A stretch of 64,000 nt of DNA from contig JADYYY010000005.1 of assembly GCA_020853395.1 (NCBI GenBank), positions 248,001 through 312,000 on the forward strand, in the 5' to 3' direction. Numbering within the stretch: the first letter of the stretch is position 1; every line of letters begins with the position of its first letter. Origin of the DNA: Acidobacteriota bacterium (GTDB lineage Bacteria > Acidobacteriota > Vicinamibacteria > Vicinamibacterales > SCN-69-37). A program made the translations under genes and the position numbers. The notes beneath the pieces were generated by a model. It ran no database searches. It was given only the letters and a program-made list of their open reading frames with translations, and was not told where the DNA came from. Below are positions 15,559 through 23,947 of this stretch, piece after piece.

Positions 15559-17349
15559 TCACGTCGTCACCCTGACGACCACGACGGTCGTGTCGTCGTT
15601 CGGCGCGAACCCGGCGCGATGCTCGTCCACCGATTCGACCACCGCCCGCGCGATCTCCGCGGCGCTCAGGTGCCGTGACGCGGCGACAACGTCCTGCAGC
15701 CGCGCCGGAGTGTACTCCTCGCCTCGGCTGTTCATCGCTTCCACGACGCCGTCCGAGCAGAAGACGTAAACGTCCCCGGCGGTGAGCGGGAACTCCACCT
15801 CGTCGTACGTCACGCCGAAGAACGACCCCAGCGGCACGCCGGGCAGCTCGATCTGGTGGACTGAATCGCCGCTGGTGCGAATCGGGTACGGCAGGCCGGA
15901 GTTGGCGAGCGTCACCGTCTTCCGCTTCAGATCGAACGCGGCGTAGCACAGCGCGCAGTAGTACTCCTCCAGTTGGCGCTCGTGCAGGATCGTGTTGATC
16001 GACGACAGGATCTGCGCGGGCGACGAGCGCTCGGTCATCCGGCGCCGAAACGTCCGGCTGCGCACCAACTCGCCCGCGAAGACCGCATAGAGCGCCGCCG
16101 GCACTCCCTTGCCCGACACGTCGCCGACGGCGACGATGACCGTCGACGATTCCGGCAGGATGAAATCGTGGAAGTCGCCGCCGAGCTCGCGCGCGGGCGC
16201 GAACGACGCCGCGACGTCGATGCCCTTGACCCGCTTGGGCAGCGTCGTCGGCAGCAACGCGGCCTGCACGCGCGTCGCGAACCGCAGCTCCCGCTCGAGC
16301 CGCGATTCGTTCGCCGAGACCTCTTCGTAGAGCCGCGCGTTCTCGATCGACACGGCGGCCTGACTGGCCAGCAGCGTGAGGATCTCCACGTCCCGCTTCG
16401 AAAACGCGTCGAGCTCGGGGCTCTCCAGATCCAGCACGCCGATGCACCGATCCTTCAGCAGCATCGGCACGACCAGCTCCGACCGCACGTCCTCGACCAC
16501 CTTGATGTAGCGCGGGTCCTGCGACACGTCCGGTGCGAGGACCGGCACCTTGTGGAGCGCCGCGTAGCCCACGAGCCCTTCGCCGAGCGGCACGGTCGGC
16601 AACTGGACTTTCTCCCCGTACTGGACGCCGACCTTCAGCTCCAGCTCCGACGTGGCCTCGTTGAGCAGCAGGATGCCGAACGTGCGGTAGTCCACGAGAC
16701 GGGCGGCGAGCTGCGCGATCCGCGACAGGAGACGCTCGAGGTCGAGCACGGCCGCGACCTCACGGCCGATTTCGGCGAGCGTCTCGAACGCCTCGGCGTC
16801 GGCCCGCTGCCGCTCGAACAACCGCGCGTTGACGAGCGCCGTCGCCACGTGCGCCGCGAACTGCCGGAGGATCGTCACGTCGCGTTCGGTGTAGCGGTCG
16901 CGCTCGCGGCTCAGCACGTTCAGCGCACCGATCGCGTTCGCCTTGTGGAGGAGCGGCACGACGACGATCGACGACATGGCGGGCACGAGGGGAAAGTAGT
17001 CGGGCTCCGACGCGAGGTCTCCTGACACGACCGGCTGCTGCGTCGTGACGGCGCGGCCGACGAGCCCCTTCGACGAATCGCGCACCAGCGCTTTCGCCTC
17101 GTCCGGATAGCCGACGGTATAGGCCAGCGTCAGCTCGTCTCGCTTGTCCTTGCGGCGGTCGCGATAGAAGTACACCGCGAAGGCGTCGAAGGGAATGAGC
17201 CGGCCGACCAGGTGTGGTACGAGCGGCAGCAACTCGTCGAGGTCGATGACCGAGACGATCTTCCGGCCCAGATCGAACAACGTGAGCAGGACGTCGCGCT
17301 CGTCGGCTGACGGCGCCAAAGCGGACTCGAGACTGGAATGGTGGCTCAT
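15559..17349 (-). CDS. GAF-GAF-SpoIIE (PP2C-type) phosphatase
   Basis: A 596-residue soluble regulator of the RsbU/RsbP kind. Two GAF domains lie at about 35-185 and 200-350, each with the GxxNVxS or GVLDLES style of ending. A short coiled segment leads to a SpoIIE/PPM phosphatase domain (about 375-596). The phosphatase metal motifs are LGGDFHDF, GDVSGKGVPAAL, CSDGVVEAMN and NDDTTVVVV, so the enzyme should be active. Such proteins dephosphorylate anti-sigma-factor antagonists in response to signals bound by the GAF domains. No antagonist or anti-sigma gene is adjacent. The minus-strand promoter has TATAAT about 26 nt upstream, overlapping the fabZ -10 box. Confidence 0.9.
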   Translation of the reverse strand: MSHHSSLESALAPSADERDVLLTLFDLGRKIVSVIDLDELLPLVPHLVGRLIPFDAFAVYFYRDRRKDKRDELTLAYTVGYPDEAKALVRDSSKGLVGRAVTTQQPVVSGDLASEPDYFPLVPAMSSIVVVPLLHKANAIGALNVLSRERDRYTERDVTILRQFAAHVATALVNARLFERQRADAEAFETLAEIGREVAAVLDLERLLSRIAQLAARLVDYRTFGILLLNEATSELELKVGVQYGEKVQLPTVPLGEGLVGYAALHKVPVLAPDVSQDPRYIKVVEDVRSELVVPMLLKDRCIGVLDLESPELDAFSKRDVEILTLLASQAAVSIENARLYEEVSANESRLERELRFATRVQAALLPTTLPKRVKGIDVAASFAPARELGGDFHDFILPESSTVIVAVGDVSGKGVPAALYAVFAGELVRSRTFRRRMTERSSPAQILSSINTILHERQLEEYYCALCYAAFDLKRKTVTLANSGLPYPIRTSGDSVHQIELPGVPLGSFFGVTYDEVEFPLTAGDVYVFCSDGVVEAMNSRGEEYTPARLQDVVAASRHLSAAEIARAVVESVDEHRAGFAPNDDTTVVVVRVTT

Positions 17350-17375
17350 GCCAAACGAGGCGGGAACCTGAACGA

Positions 17376-17383
17376 ATTATACT
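17376..17383. promoter_or_regulatory. overlapping bidirectional -10 boxes
   Basis: On the plus strand TATACT (17378-17383) ends 8 nt before the fabZ-like ATG at 17392. On the minus strand TATAAT (17381-17376) serves the SpoIIE gene. The two hexamers share four base pairs, so only one polymerase can open this site at a time. Confidence 0.5.
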
Positions 17384-17391
17384 TGGCGCCG

Positions 17392-17859
17392 ATGACATTA
17401 CAGCTCCCGCTCGACTACGCGGCGATCGAGCGCATCCTGCCGCACCGGTATCCGTTCCTGCTCGTGGACCGGATCACCGACTTCGAGCCGGACCGGCGCA
17501 TCGTCGGGATCAAGAACGTCTCGCTGAACGAGCGGTATCTCTGGCACGGACGCGAGGCGATGCCGGTGCTGCCGCCGACGATCCTCACCGAGGCCATCGC
17601 CCAGGTGGGCGCGATTCTGATCCTCGCGAAGCCCGAGAACGAAGGCAAGCTGCCGTTCTTCCTCGGCATCGAACGCGTCCGCTACCGGCGTCCCGTCCGC
17701 CCCGGCGACACCGTCGTCGTCGAAGCGATCGTCAAACGCTTGCGTAGCCGCATGGGCGTGTTGAGCGGTGCCGCGCGCGTCAACGGCGAGGTCGTCTGCG
17801 ACGGGACCATGCGATTCGCGCTCGGACCGAAGACCGGCGGCGCGCCGGCGGAGGCCTAG
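17392..17859 (+). CDS. FabZ-like hot-dog 3-hydroxyacyl-ACP dehydratase, atypical active-site loop
   Basis: A 155-residue single hot-dog domain, the usual FabZ length. It carries LPHRYPFLLVDR (16-27) and GIKNVSLNE, typical of FabZ, which dehydrates 3-hydroxyacyl-ACP in fatty acid synthesis. The normal GHFPGxPxxPG loop is replaced by WHGREAMPVLPP. A candidate catalytic His52 and Glu67 (TEAIAQ) remain but are 15 rather than 14 residues apart. The start at 17392 is chosen because it matches the family N-terminus and follows a TATACT box; a longer frame from 17338 would include non-homologous residues. No other fab gene is near, so it could be a specialised dehydratase or a non-catalytic relative. 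Confidence 0.78.
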   Translation: MTLQLPLDYAAIERILPHRYPFLLVDRITDFEPDRRIVGIKNVSLNERYLWHGREAMPVLPPTILTEAIAQVGAILILAKPENEGKLPFFLGIERVRYRRPVRPGDTVVVEAIVKRLRSRMGVLSGAARVNGEVVCDGTMRFALGPKTGGAPAEA

Positions 17860-17861
17860 CG

Positions 17862-18815
17862 CTACACGGCCGGCGGCTTCAAGAGCACCCGTTCGAGATT
17901 GCGATGGTACGACGTGAACCGGCCGTCGCCGTCGTCGCTCGACAGGTGCTGCCTGACCTGCTGCATCGTGGCGTCGAAGTCGTCCACGGCTGAGAGGATC
18001 AGCGCCTCGACGGTGAGCGGCACGACCGGCGATCCGAGCTCCTTCGCGCCGTGGTGCGACAGGATCAGATGCTCGATCTCGAGAGCCAGCTCCGGCGGGA
18101 ACTCCGGCATCGATCGGATCTCCTCCCGCACCATGGCGGCGCCCATCACGATGTGGCCGACGAGGTTGCCCGCGAGCGAGTACTCGATCGTGCCCGCGTA
18201 GGTCAGCTCATCGAGCTTGCCGATGTCGTGGACGATCGCGCCCGCGATCACGAGGTCGCGCCGCGCGCCATAACTGTCGGCGAGCAGCGCGCCGACTTCG
18301 GCGATCTTCAGCACGTGCTCCAGCAGCCCGCCGCGATACGCGTGGTGCATCTGCCGCGCCGCCGGCCAGATGCGCAGCCGATCGCCGTGACGGGCGACGA
18401 GCCGTGACAGCAGGCCACGGATGTGCGGATCGCCGACGCTGTCGATGCGCGCGCAGAGCTCCTGCCACATCGCCTCGATCGGCCTCGGCGCGCATCGGAT
18501 GCAGTCCTCTTCGCGAAAGCCGAGCTTCTCGTCCTCGGCCGTCACGCGACGAATGCGCTCGATCACCAGCTCGAGCCGCTGGTTGAAGAGGTTACCCTTC
18601 GCCTGCACGGCGACGAAATCCCCGGCCTCGAAGAGGTTCTCGGCGCTCTCCACGTCCTGGAAGAGCTTCGCGCCGATCTCGCCGGACGCGTCCTGCAGGT
18701 GCATGGCGAGGAACGGTCCGCCGCGGCCGGTGCGCCGTTCCTTGCGCACGCACAGGAAATAGCCGGCGCCGGACGCCGAGGCGTCGAGCTCTGCGATGCG
18801 AGGGAGACGTGCCAT
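17862..18815 (-). CDS. YhaM-like 3'-5' exoribonuclease (OB fold + HD domain)
   Basis: The 317-residue protein starts with an OB-fold nucleic-acid-binding domain (about 12-95, DASGEIGAKLF and VAVQAKGNLF) and continues with an HD metal-dependent phosphohydrolase domain (about 150-290). HD motifs are HHAYRGGLLEH and VHDIGKLDEL, then HLILSHHG. This matches YhaM/CBF1, which degrades RNA or single-stranded DNA from the 3' end. The gene ends 2 nt from the convergent fabZ-like gene. A TAGACT hexamer lies 11 nt before the ATG. Confidence 0.88.
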   Translation of the reverse strand: MARLPRIAELDASASGAGYFLCVRKERRTGRGGPFLAMHLQDASGEIGAKLFQDVESAENLFEAGDFVAVQAKGNLFNQRLELVIERIRRVTAEDEKLGFREEDCIRCAPRPIEAMWQELCARIDSVGDPHIRGLLSRLVARHGDRLRIWPAARQMHHAYRGGLLEHVLKIAEVGALLADSYGARRDLVIAGAIVHDIGKLDELTYAGTIEYSLAGNLVGHIVMGAAMVREEIRSMPEFPPELALEIEHLILSHHGAKELGSPVVPLTVEALILSAVDDFDATMQQVRQHLSSDDGDGRFTSYHRNLERVLLKPPAV

Positions 18816-18826
18816 GCGGTCGAGGC

Positions 18827-18832
18827 AGTCTA
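18827..18832 (-). promoter_or_regulatory. -10 hexamer TAGACT for the YhaM-like gene
   Basis: TAGACT on the minus strand ends 11 nt before the ATG at 18815, predicting a leader of only about five bases. Confidence 0.35.
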
Positions 18833-18839
18833 GCGCGGG

Positions 18840-20462
18840 ATGCTAAGATTTCCGAGTGCGCCCGCTGCTCGTCCCTGGGCTCTCACGCACGACACTTCGA
18901 TCGATGCCGGCGAGCGTCCCGTGCCGTTGAGCCAAGCCGGCCGCGGACGCCTGGCCGATGCCGCCTTCGCCCGGTTGTTCGAGGGCCTTCGCGAAGGAAT
19001 CTACATCGGTCTCGTCCAGCTCGACGGCTCGGCCACGCTCGCGGCGAATCCTCACCTGCGGCTGATTTTCGGCTGGATGGACGACGTGCCCGACGCCGAC
19101 ATCCGGCCGCTCGATCCAGATCGCTTCGTCGACGATCAAGCGCGCGGCGAGTTCCTGCACCATCTCGCCCGTGACGGCGCCGCGCAGGATTACCTGCTCA
19201 GGCTCCGGCGCGCCGACGGTTCGGCGATGTGGGTGGAGGTCACGGCGCGCGCCGAGCCCGTCGCCGCCTCCTCGACGCTGCGCGTCGAGGCCATCATGCG
19301 CGACGTCACGGATCGCAAGAAGCTGCAGGATCAGGGACGCGAGCTGTACCTGCAGCTTTCGCAGGCCGAGAAGCTGGCGGCGCTCGGGCAGACGATCTCG
19401 GGCGTGGCGCACGAGCTGAACAACCCGCTCGCCACGATTCTCGTCTGCGCCGAACGGCTCGCCGGCCGGCGGCTCGACGACGCGACGCGGCGGGACCTGG
19501 ACGCGATTCACAGCTCGGCCGAACGCGCCGCCCGCATCGTCAGGAACCTCCAGACCTTCGCGCGCAAACGGCACACGACGCGCGCGACCGTCGATCTCAA
19601 CCACGTCGTGCGCGATACCGTCGCGCTCCGCGCCTTCGAGCAGCGCGCAGCGAACGTCGCGATCCTCGACGCGCTGGCGGCCGGGCTGCCGCCCGTCTTC
19701 GCCGACCCGCACCAGATCCAGCAGATCGTGCTCAACCTGGTGATCAACGCCGAGCAGGCCATGATCGACGCGCACGGCCGCGGCACGCTCGTCCTACGCT
19801 CCTGGCACGAGCCGGATCGCGACGCGGTCGTGCTCGAGGTGAGCGACGACGGCCCCGGCGTGCCGGAGGAGACGCAGTCGAAGGTCTTCGATCCGTTCTT
19901 CACGACGAAGCCCGTCGGCAAAGGCACGGGGTTGGGGTTGACCGTGGCGTACGCGATCGCGCAGGAACACGGCGGCCGCATCAGCGTCGCCTCGGTGCCG
20001 GGACGCGGTGCGTCGTTCTTCCTGGAGCTGCCGGTGAGCGGCGCCAGCGTCAAGACCGCCGAGGCGCCGGTCAGCACTCCGCTGCCGGCCGTGCCGAAAG
20101 GCACGCGCGCGCTCGTCGTCGAGGACGAGGCGGCACTCGGCGAGGCAGTCGCGGCCGCCCTCGCCGACGAAGGGTTCAGACCGGATCGCGCGGCGGACGG
20201 CGAGGAAGCCCTGGTCCGGCTGCGCGAACGGCACTACGACGTCATCATCTGCGACTTGAAGATGCCGAAACTCGACGGCATGGCGTTCTTCCGCGAGGTG
20301 TCGGCCAAGATGCCGCACGTCGCCCGCCGGCTGATCTTCGTCACGGGCGACGTGGCCGGCACCGAAGCCGGCCGGTTTCTCGAAGAGACGGGCTGCCGAT
20401 GGATCGCGAAGCCGTTCCGGCTTCGCGATCTCGTGCGCGCCGCGCGCGAGGCGCTCGGCTGA
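18840..20462 (+). CDS. PAS-HisKA-HATPase-REC hybrid histidine kinase
   Basis: A 540-residue soluble hybrid kinase. A PAS domain lies at about 45-160. The dimerisation domain has the phospho-accepting His191 in SGVAHELNNPLATI. The ATPase domain has VLNLVINAEQAM (N box, about 297-308), SDDGPGVP (G1), FDPFFTTKP (F) and GTGLGLTVA (G2). A C-terminal receiver (about 423-540) has Asp472 in CDLKMPKLDG and Lys in IAKPF. It has no membrane segment, so it senses a cytoplasmic cue. The start is uncertain: the ATG at 18840 is followed at once by a TAAGAT -10-like hexamer, and a GTG at 18921 is an alternative. It ends 6 nt from the convergent sigma-factor gene. Confidence 0.9.
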   Translation: MLRFPSAPAARPWALTHDTSIDAGERPVPLSQAGRGRLADAAFARLFEGLREGIYIGLVQLDGSATLAANPHLRLIFGWMDDVPDADIRPLDPDRFVDDQARGEFLHHLARDGAAQDYLLRLRRADGSAMWVEVTARAEPVAASSTLRVEAIMRDVTDRKKLQDQGRELYLQLSQAEKLAALGQTISGVAHELNNPLATILVCAERLAGRRLDDATRRDLDAIHSSAERAARIVRNLQTFARKRHTTRATVDLNHVVRDTVALRAFEQRAANVAILDALAAGLPPVFADPHQIQQIVLNLVINAEQAMIDAHGRGTLVLRSWHEPDRDAVVLEVSDDGPGVPEETQSKVFDPFFTTKPVGKGTGLGLTVAYAIAQEHGGRISVASVPGRGASFFLELPVSGASVKTAEAPVSTPLPAVPKGTRALVVEDEAALGEAVAAALADEGFRPDRAADGEEALVRLRERHYDVIICDLKMPKLDGMAFFREVSAKMPHVARRLIFVTGDVAGTEAGRFLEETGCRWIAKPFRLRDLVRAAREALG

Positions 20463-20468
20463 GGGCAA

Positions 20469-21302
20469 TCAGGCGACCGCGCGCCGATCGTCTGGCATCT
20501 CTGCCAGGCGACGGTTCGTCGGGACCGCGGCGACGCGCTGGCGGAACTTCGGCTTCCGCGTCTTGGCCACCAGCCTGGGCGCGGCCGGCTGCTGCTGGGT
20601 GACGAGGATCCGCTGAAGCCGCTGAATCGCACGCGCGTGGAGCTGTGAGACGCGCGATTCGTTCACGCCGATCGCCGCCCCGATCTCCTTCATCGTCGCT
20701 TCGGCGAAGTAGTACATGCCGATGATGCGCCGCTCCCGTGGCGGCAACTGGGCCAGCGCGCGCCGGACGCGCGCCTTGGTCTGGTTCTGTTCGAAGAGCC
20801 GATCGGGCGACGGCGGCTCGCTCGGCACCAGCACCGCCGGAAGCATGGTGCTGTCCATCGCCTCCACGTTGGCGAGCGGCGACGTCGATTCGATGGTGTT
20901 GATGCGCACGATGGTGCGCTCGAGCTGCGCCTCGTCGGATCCGATCCGCCGCGCCAGGTCGGCCATCGTCGGTTCGGCGCCCAGCTCGCGACGAAGCTGT
21001 TCGCGCGCCGCTTCGATCTCGCGGCGGACGCGGCGCACCCCGCGGGGCCAGGCGTCGCGGCGGAGCGCATCGATCATCGCGCCGCGGACCCGCCGTTCGG
21101 CGAAGGTCTCGAACTTGATGCCGCGCGACTCCTCGAAGCGGTTCGCGGCATCGATGAGGCCCAGCACGCCGTCCTGCACGAGATCGCTCAGATCGATCGA
21201 ATGCGGCATCGTCGATGCCATCCGTCGAGCGAGCGACTGAACGAACGGCAGGCAGGACTCCACTCGATCCTGCTGCGACTGCTCCAAGGGGACCCGTGAC
21301 AT
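20469..21302 (-). CDS. sigma-70 family factor, FliA/WhiG-like
   Basis: A 277-residue alternative sigma factor. Region 2 is DLSDLVQDGVLGLIDAANRF with FETFAERRVRGAMIDALR, region 3 includes REIEAAREQLRRELGAEPTM, and region 4 is LPPRERRIIGMYYFAEATMKEIGAAIGVNESRVSQLHARAIQRL. The spacing fits group 3 factors such as FliA, SigD or WhiG. A basic tail (KTRKPKFRQR) extends past region 4. The start at 21302 is clear: AGGAGG sits 6 nt upstream, whereas the longer frame from 21416 lacks one. No flagellar genes are in the window, so motility, stress or development roles remain open. Confidence 0.9.
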   Translation of the reverse strand: MSRVPLEQSQQDRVESCLPFVQSLARRMASTMPHSIDLSDLVQDGVLGLIDAANRFEESRGIKFETFAERRVRGAMIDALRRDAWPRGVRRVRREIEAAREQLRRELGAEPTMADLARRIGSDEAQLERTIVRINTIESTSPLANVEAMDSTMLPAVLVPSEPPSPDRLFEQNQTKARVRRALAQLPPRERRIIGMYYFAEATMKEIGAAIGVNESRVSQLHARAIQRLQRILVTQQQPAAPRLVAKTRKPKFRQRVAAVPTNRRLAEMPDDRRAVA

Positions 21303-21558
21303 CAATGCCTCCTGCAGGGCGGCAACGCCCAAGACGGCACACCTCTTCGCAACAGCGATGCCAGCCAGATCTCGGCTTCGATCGCGCGGCCGGCCACCGG
21401 ATGTCACTGGCAGCAAAGCGTTGAATATGTAGGACTTACAAGCTAGACGTGCAGGAGCGTGTATCGCTGTGAACGGGCGGGATCAGGCAGTTTCTGGCGT
21501 CAACGGCTTGACGGGGATCGCAAAACCGTCACCGAACCGTCGGCGGTCCGACCATCCG

Positions 21559-21834
21559 TCAACGTTCGACAGACAGGCGGCCGCCGACGTGCGTGCGCAA
21601 CTCCTGGACGGACGAAATCGCTTCGAGGGCGCCCAGCACGACCTGGCTGGCGCGCGCCCGGAGCGCCTCTTCGTGTAGACGAGCTTCGAGCAGCTCCGCA
21701 TTCGCGAGGATGATGCCGAGCTGGTTGTTCAGCCTGTGGAACACGCCGGAGAGATCCTGGGAGGAGCGATCGGTCCGCGCGGGTTCCGGCGTCAGGCGAT
21801 CACGCTCCACGGCTGACGCGGTCACTCCACTCAC
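21559..21834 (-). CDS. solitary histidine-kinase dimerisation-type domain, 91 aa
   Basis: A 91-residue protein consisting almost only of an H-box-like helix pair. FHRLNNQLGIILANAELLE is very close to the HELNNPLTVILGNAELL pattern of PAS/HisKA hybrid kinases, and the second helix (LGALEAISSVQELR) follows. No ATPase domain exists, so it cannot phosphorylate itself by the normal route; it could act as a phosphotransfer or decoy domain. The start is GTG at 21834, or GTG at 21825, which has AAGG 8 nt upstream. It overlaps the HTH gene by 35 nt, which implies coupled translation. Whether the His is used is inference. Confidence 0.65.
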   Translation of the reverse strand: MSGVTASAVERDRLTPEPARTDRSSQDLSGVFHRLNNQLGIILANAELLEARLHEEALRARASQVVLGALEAISSVQELRTHVGGRLSVER

Positions 21835-22021
21835 CTTCCGTCCGATCGGCCGCGGGTTCGGGTTCGCGCCACAGCGTGTCGGCGAAGATGCGGACGGACC
21901 CGCCGGCGGTTCTGACGTACTGAATCTTGCCGCCGGCGATCCAGTTGTAGATGGTGCGGCGACTCACGCCGACCAGTTCGCAGGCGCGAGGAATCGATAC
22001 GGTCTTTCTCTCGAGCAGCAT
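21800..22021 (-). CDS. excisionase/MerR-type HTH DNA-binding protein, 73 aa
   Basis: A 73-residue protein with a winged-helix HTH of the excisionase (helix_turn_helix_17) type: VSIPRACELVGVSRRTIYNWIAGGKIQYVRTAGGSVRIFADTL covers the recognition helix and wing in one compact domain (written here in overview; key residues are Ser/Arg-Arg-Thr-Ile-Tyr and Arg-Thr-Ala-Gly-Gly). The start at 22021 (MLLERKTVS) is taken because the domain begins there; a frame from 22069 would add a non-family tail. The gene overlaps the kinase-domain-like gene and is divergent from the NtrC-type regulator. It could be a transcription factor rather than a phage protein, since no integrase is near. Confidence 0.75.
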   Translation of the reverse strand: MLLERKTVSIPRACELVGVSRRTIYNWIAGGKIQYVRTAGGSVRIFADTLWREPEPAADRTEGEWSDRVSRGA

Positions 22022-22151
22022 GTTCAGCCATCCCTGCGGGCGCTCGCCTTGCGGCAGGTCCCGCCACAAACGTCACGTCTGCATTGCAGTATCGGCGTGG
22101 CATGTGCGGACTTTAAGCCTTTCACCGCGCTCGGACCGGCGGCGGCGATCC

Positions 22152-23564
22152 ATGTCAAAATACCGTCGCGTCATGTCGGAAGTGCCCGCGCATCATCTGT
22201 TGCTCGTCGATGACGAAGCGGCGTTTCGCGACGTCATCGCGGAGCGGCTCGGCGAGCATGGCTTCATCGTCGAGCAGGCGAATACGGGCGAGGAAGCGCT
22301 CGCGAAGCTCGCCGAGTTCGCATTTGGCATCCTCGTCACCGATCTGCGCCTGCCGGGAGTGAATGGCCGGCAGGTGCTGGAGGATGCGCTCGAGCGCTAT
22401 CCCGACATCATCGCGATCGTCGTCACCGGCTTCGGCACCGTGCGTGAAGCTGTCGAGATCACGCGGCGCGGCGCCGAGGGCTTCATCACCAAGCCGTTTC
22501 AATTCGAGGAGCTGCTGCACGAGGTGAACACGGCGATCGAGAAACGGCGGCTGAAGGCCGAAAACGCCTACCTTCGCGCCCAGCTCCACGATCGGTTCAA
22601 CATCGATGGCATCGTCGGCCGCACGCCCGTGATGCTGCAGCTCTTCGAGCTGCTCAAGACGGTCGCGACCACGGCGAGCACGGTGCTGATCACAGGCGAG
22701 ACCGGCACGGGCAAGGAGCTCGCGGCGCGGGCGATTCATGACGCGAGCCCGCGGCGCCAGCAGCGCTTCATGGCGATCAACTGCAGCGCCATTCCGGAGA
22801 CGCTGCTCGAGGCCGAGCTGTTCGGCCACGTGCGGGGCGCGTTCACCGGTGCGATCGCGAATCGTCAGGGCCGGATCGAGCAGGCGCACCGAGGGACGCT
22901 GTTCCTCGACGAGGTCGGCACGATGAGCGCTGCCCTTCAGGCGAAGCTGCTCCGCGTCCTCCAGTCACGCGAGTTCGAACGCGTCGGCGACTCGCAAACC
23001 GTGAAGGTGGACGTGCGCGTGATCGCCGCCACGAATTCCGACCTGAAGCGGATGGTCGAGGCTGGCGCGTTCCGAGAGGACCTGTACTACCGGTTGAACG
23101 TGATCCCCGTCCGGCTGCCTGCACTTCGCGAGCGTCGGGCCGACATCCCGTTGCTCGCCCAGCATTTCCTCGATCGCTTCGCGGCTGACACCGTGCCGCC
23201 GCGCGGGCGCGTGACGATCGCCCAGGATGCCCAGCAGGCGCTGATGCGCTACGCCTGGCCCGGAAACGTGCGGCAGCTCGAGAACGTGATGGAGCGAGCG
23301 TTCGCGCTCTCGCCGGGACGCGCGCAGATCACGCGAGCCGATCTGCCGGACGAACTGACGCAGGCGGCCGGCGCCCTGGCCAGTACCGACTTGGCGATTC
23401 CTGACGAAGGAATCGACATGGAACGTCTCGTGTCGGACTTCGAGCACAGCCTGATCCGCAAGGCCCTCGATCGGACGGCGGGCAACAAGCGCCAGGCGGC
23501 TGACCTCCTGAATCTGAAGCGCACGACGCTCATCGAAAAGCTCAAGCGCCTGGAGCGCCACTGA
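22152..23564 (+). CDS. NtrC-family sigma-54-dependent response regulator
   Basis: A 470-residue activator with three domains. The receiver (about 14-130) has Asp64 in VTDLRLPG and Lys in ITKPF. The AAA+ domain (about 150-390) has Walker A GETGTGKE (182-189), GAFTGA (229-234) for sigma-54 contact and Walker B LFLDEV. The C-terminal Fis-type HTH ends [16 protein letters not shown]. It should open sigma-54 promoters after phosphorylation by a histidine kinase; the hybrid kinase 1.7 kb upstream is a candidate partner. The start at 22152 is one of two in-frame ATGs (the other at 22173), neither with a clear Shine-Dalgarno. It is followed after 2 nt by a small basic protein gene. Confidence 0.92.
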   Translation: MSKYRRVMSEVPAHHLLLVDDEAAFRDVIAERLGEHGFIVEQANTGEEALAKLAEFAFGILVTDLRLPGVNGRQVLEDALERYPDIIAIVVTGFGTVREAVEITRRGAEGFITKPFQFEELLHEVNTAIEKRRLKAENAYLRAQLHDRFNIDGIVGRTPVMLQLFELLKTVATTASTVLITGETGTGKELAARAIHDASPRRQQRFMAINCSAIPETLLEAELFGHVRGAFTGAIANRQGRIEQAHRGTLFLDEVGTMSAALQAKLLRVLQSREFERVGDSQTVKVDVRVIAATNSDLKRMVEAGAFREDLYYRLNVIPVRLPALRERRADIPLLAQHFLDRFAADTVPPRGRVTIAQDAQQALMRYAWPGNVRQLENVMERAFALSPGRAQITRADLPDELTQAAGALASTDLAIPDEGIDMERLVSDFEHSLIRKALDRTAGNKRQAADLLNLKRTTLIEKLKRLERH

Positions 23565-23566
23565 TC

Positions 23567-23947
23567 ATGGGCCGCCTTTCCTGCTGGATCATCGTGTCGG
23601 GAACGGAGAGCACCGCTTTCCGCGGGGCGACGCGCGAGGAGCTGCTGCCCACGCTCCGGCAGCTTCAACGGACTCAACCAGATGCCACGATTAGGTGGTT
23701 CGCCCGCGGCAAGCTGTGGGAGTCGCCTGAGGACGCCACTCGCGCAGAGCGACAACGGCCACGGCGGCCGAAGAGCTGGCGTCCCGGCGGCGTTCACGCA
23801 GACCCGCGCGAGCGTTTCAAGCTGTCTCGAGATCAGAAGCGAGCAAGGTTCAAACGGCGCCAGCGCCAGACGAGCACTTCAATGGCCGGCGGGTCGAGGC
23901 CGAACCGTGGCCACAGAAATGGCCCTAAGACAAAGAAATCTGGCTAA
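23567..23947 (+). CDS. small basic protein of unknown function, 126 aa
   Basis: A 126-residue, very basic protein. Its N-terminal half (LSCWIIVSGTESTAF, RWFARGKLWESPEDA) looks globular. The C-terminal half (RDQKRARFKRRQRQ and a tail rich in Gly, Arg, Asn and Lys) looks disordered and could bind nucleic acid. I believe similar small proteins occur in related genomes, but no function is known to me. It starts 2 nt after the NtrC-type gene, so it is translationally linked to it. Its base composition is less GC-rich than its neighbours. Its last 23 nt overlap the convergent dusB gene. Confidence 0.65.
   Translation: MGRLSCWIIVSGTESTAFRGATREELLPTLRQLQRTQPDATIRWFARGKLWESPEDATRAERQRPRRPKSWRPGGVHADPRERFKLSRDQKRARFKRRQRQTSTSMAGGSRPNRGHRNGPKTKKSG

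Noticed and set aside
18856-18929. 24-codon leaderless upstream peptide (GTG after TAAGAT) overlapping the hybrid kinase start
   Set aside because: Too short to judge, out of frame with the kinase, and probably chance, though it adds doubt about the kinase start.
21437-21560. Possible cyclic-di-GMP (GEMM) riboswitch, since GGGGATCGCAAAACC follows a CGTCAA/TTGACG hairpin
   Set aside because: The conserved upstream segment and tetraloop are absent, and the plus-strand element has no downstream gene in that direction.
21800-22021. Phage excisionase interpretation of the small HTH protein
   Set aside because: No integrase, attachment sites or phage genes are nearby, and it is paired with a signalling domain.
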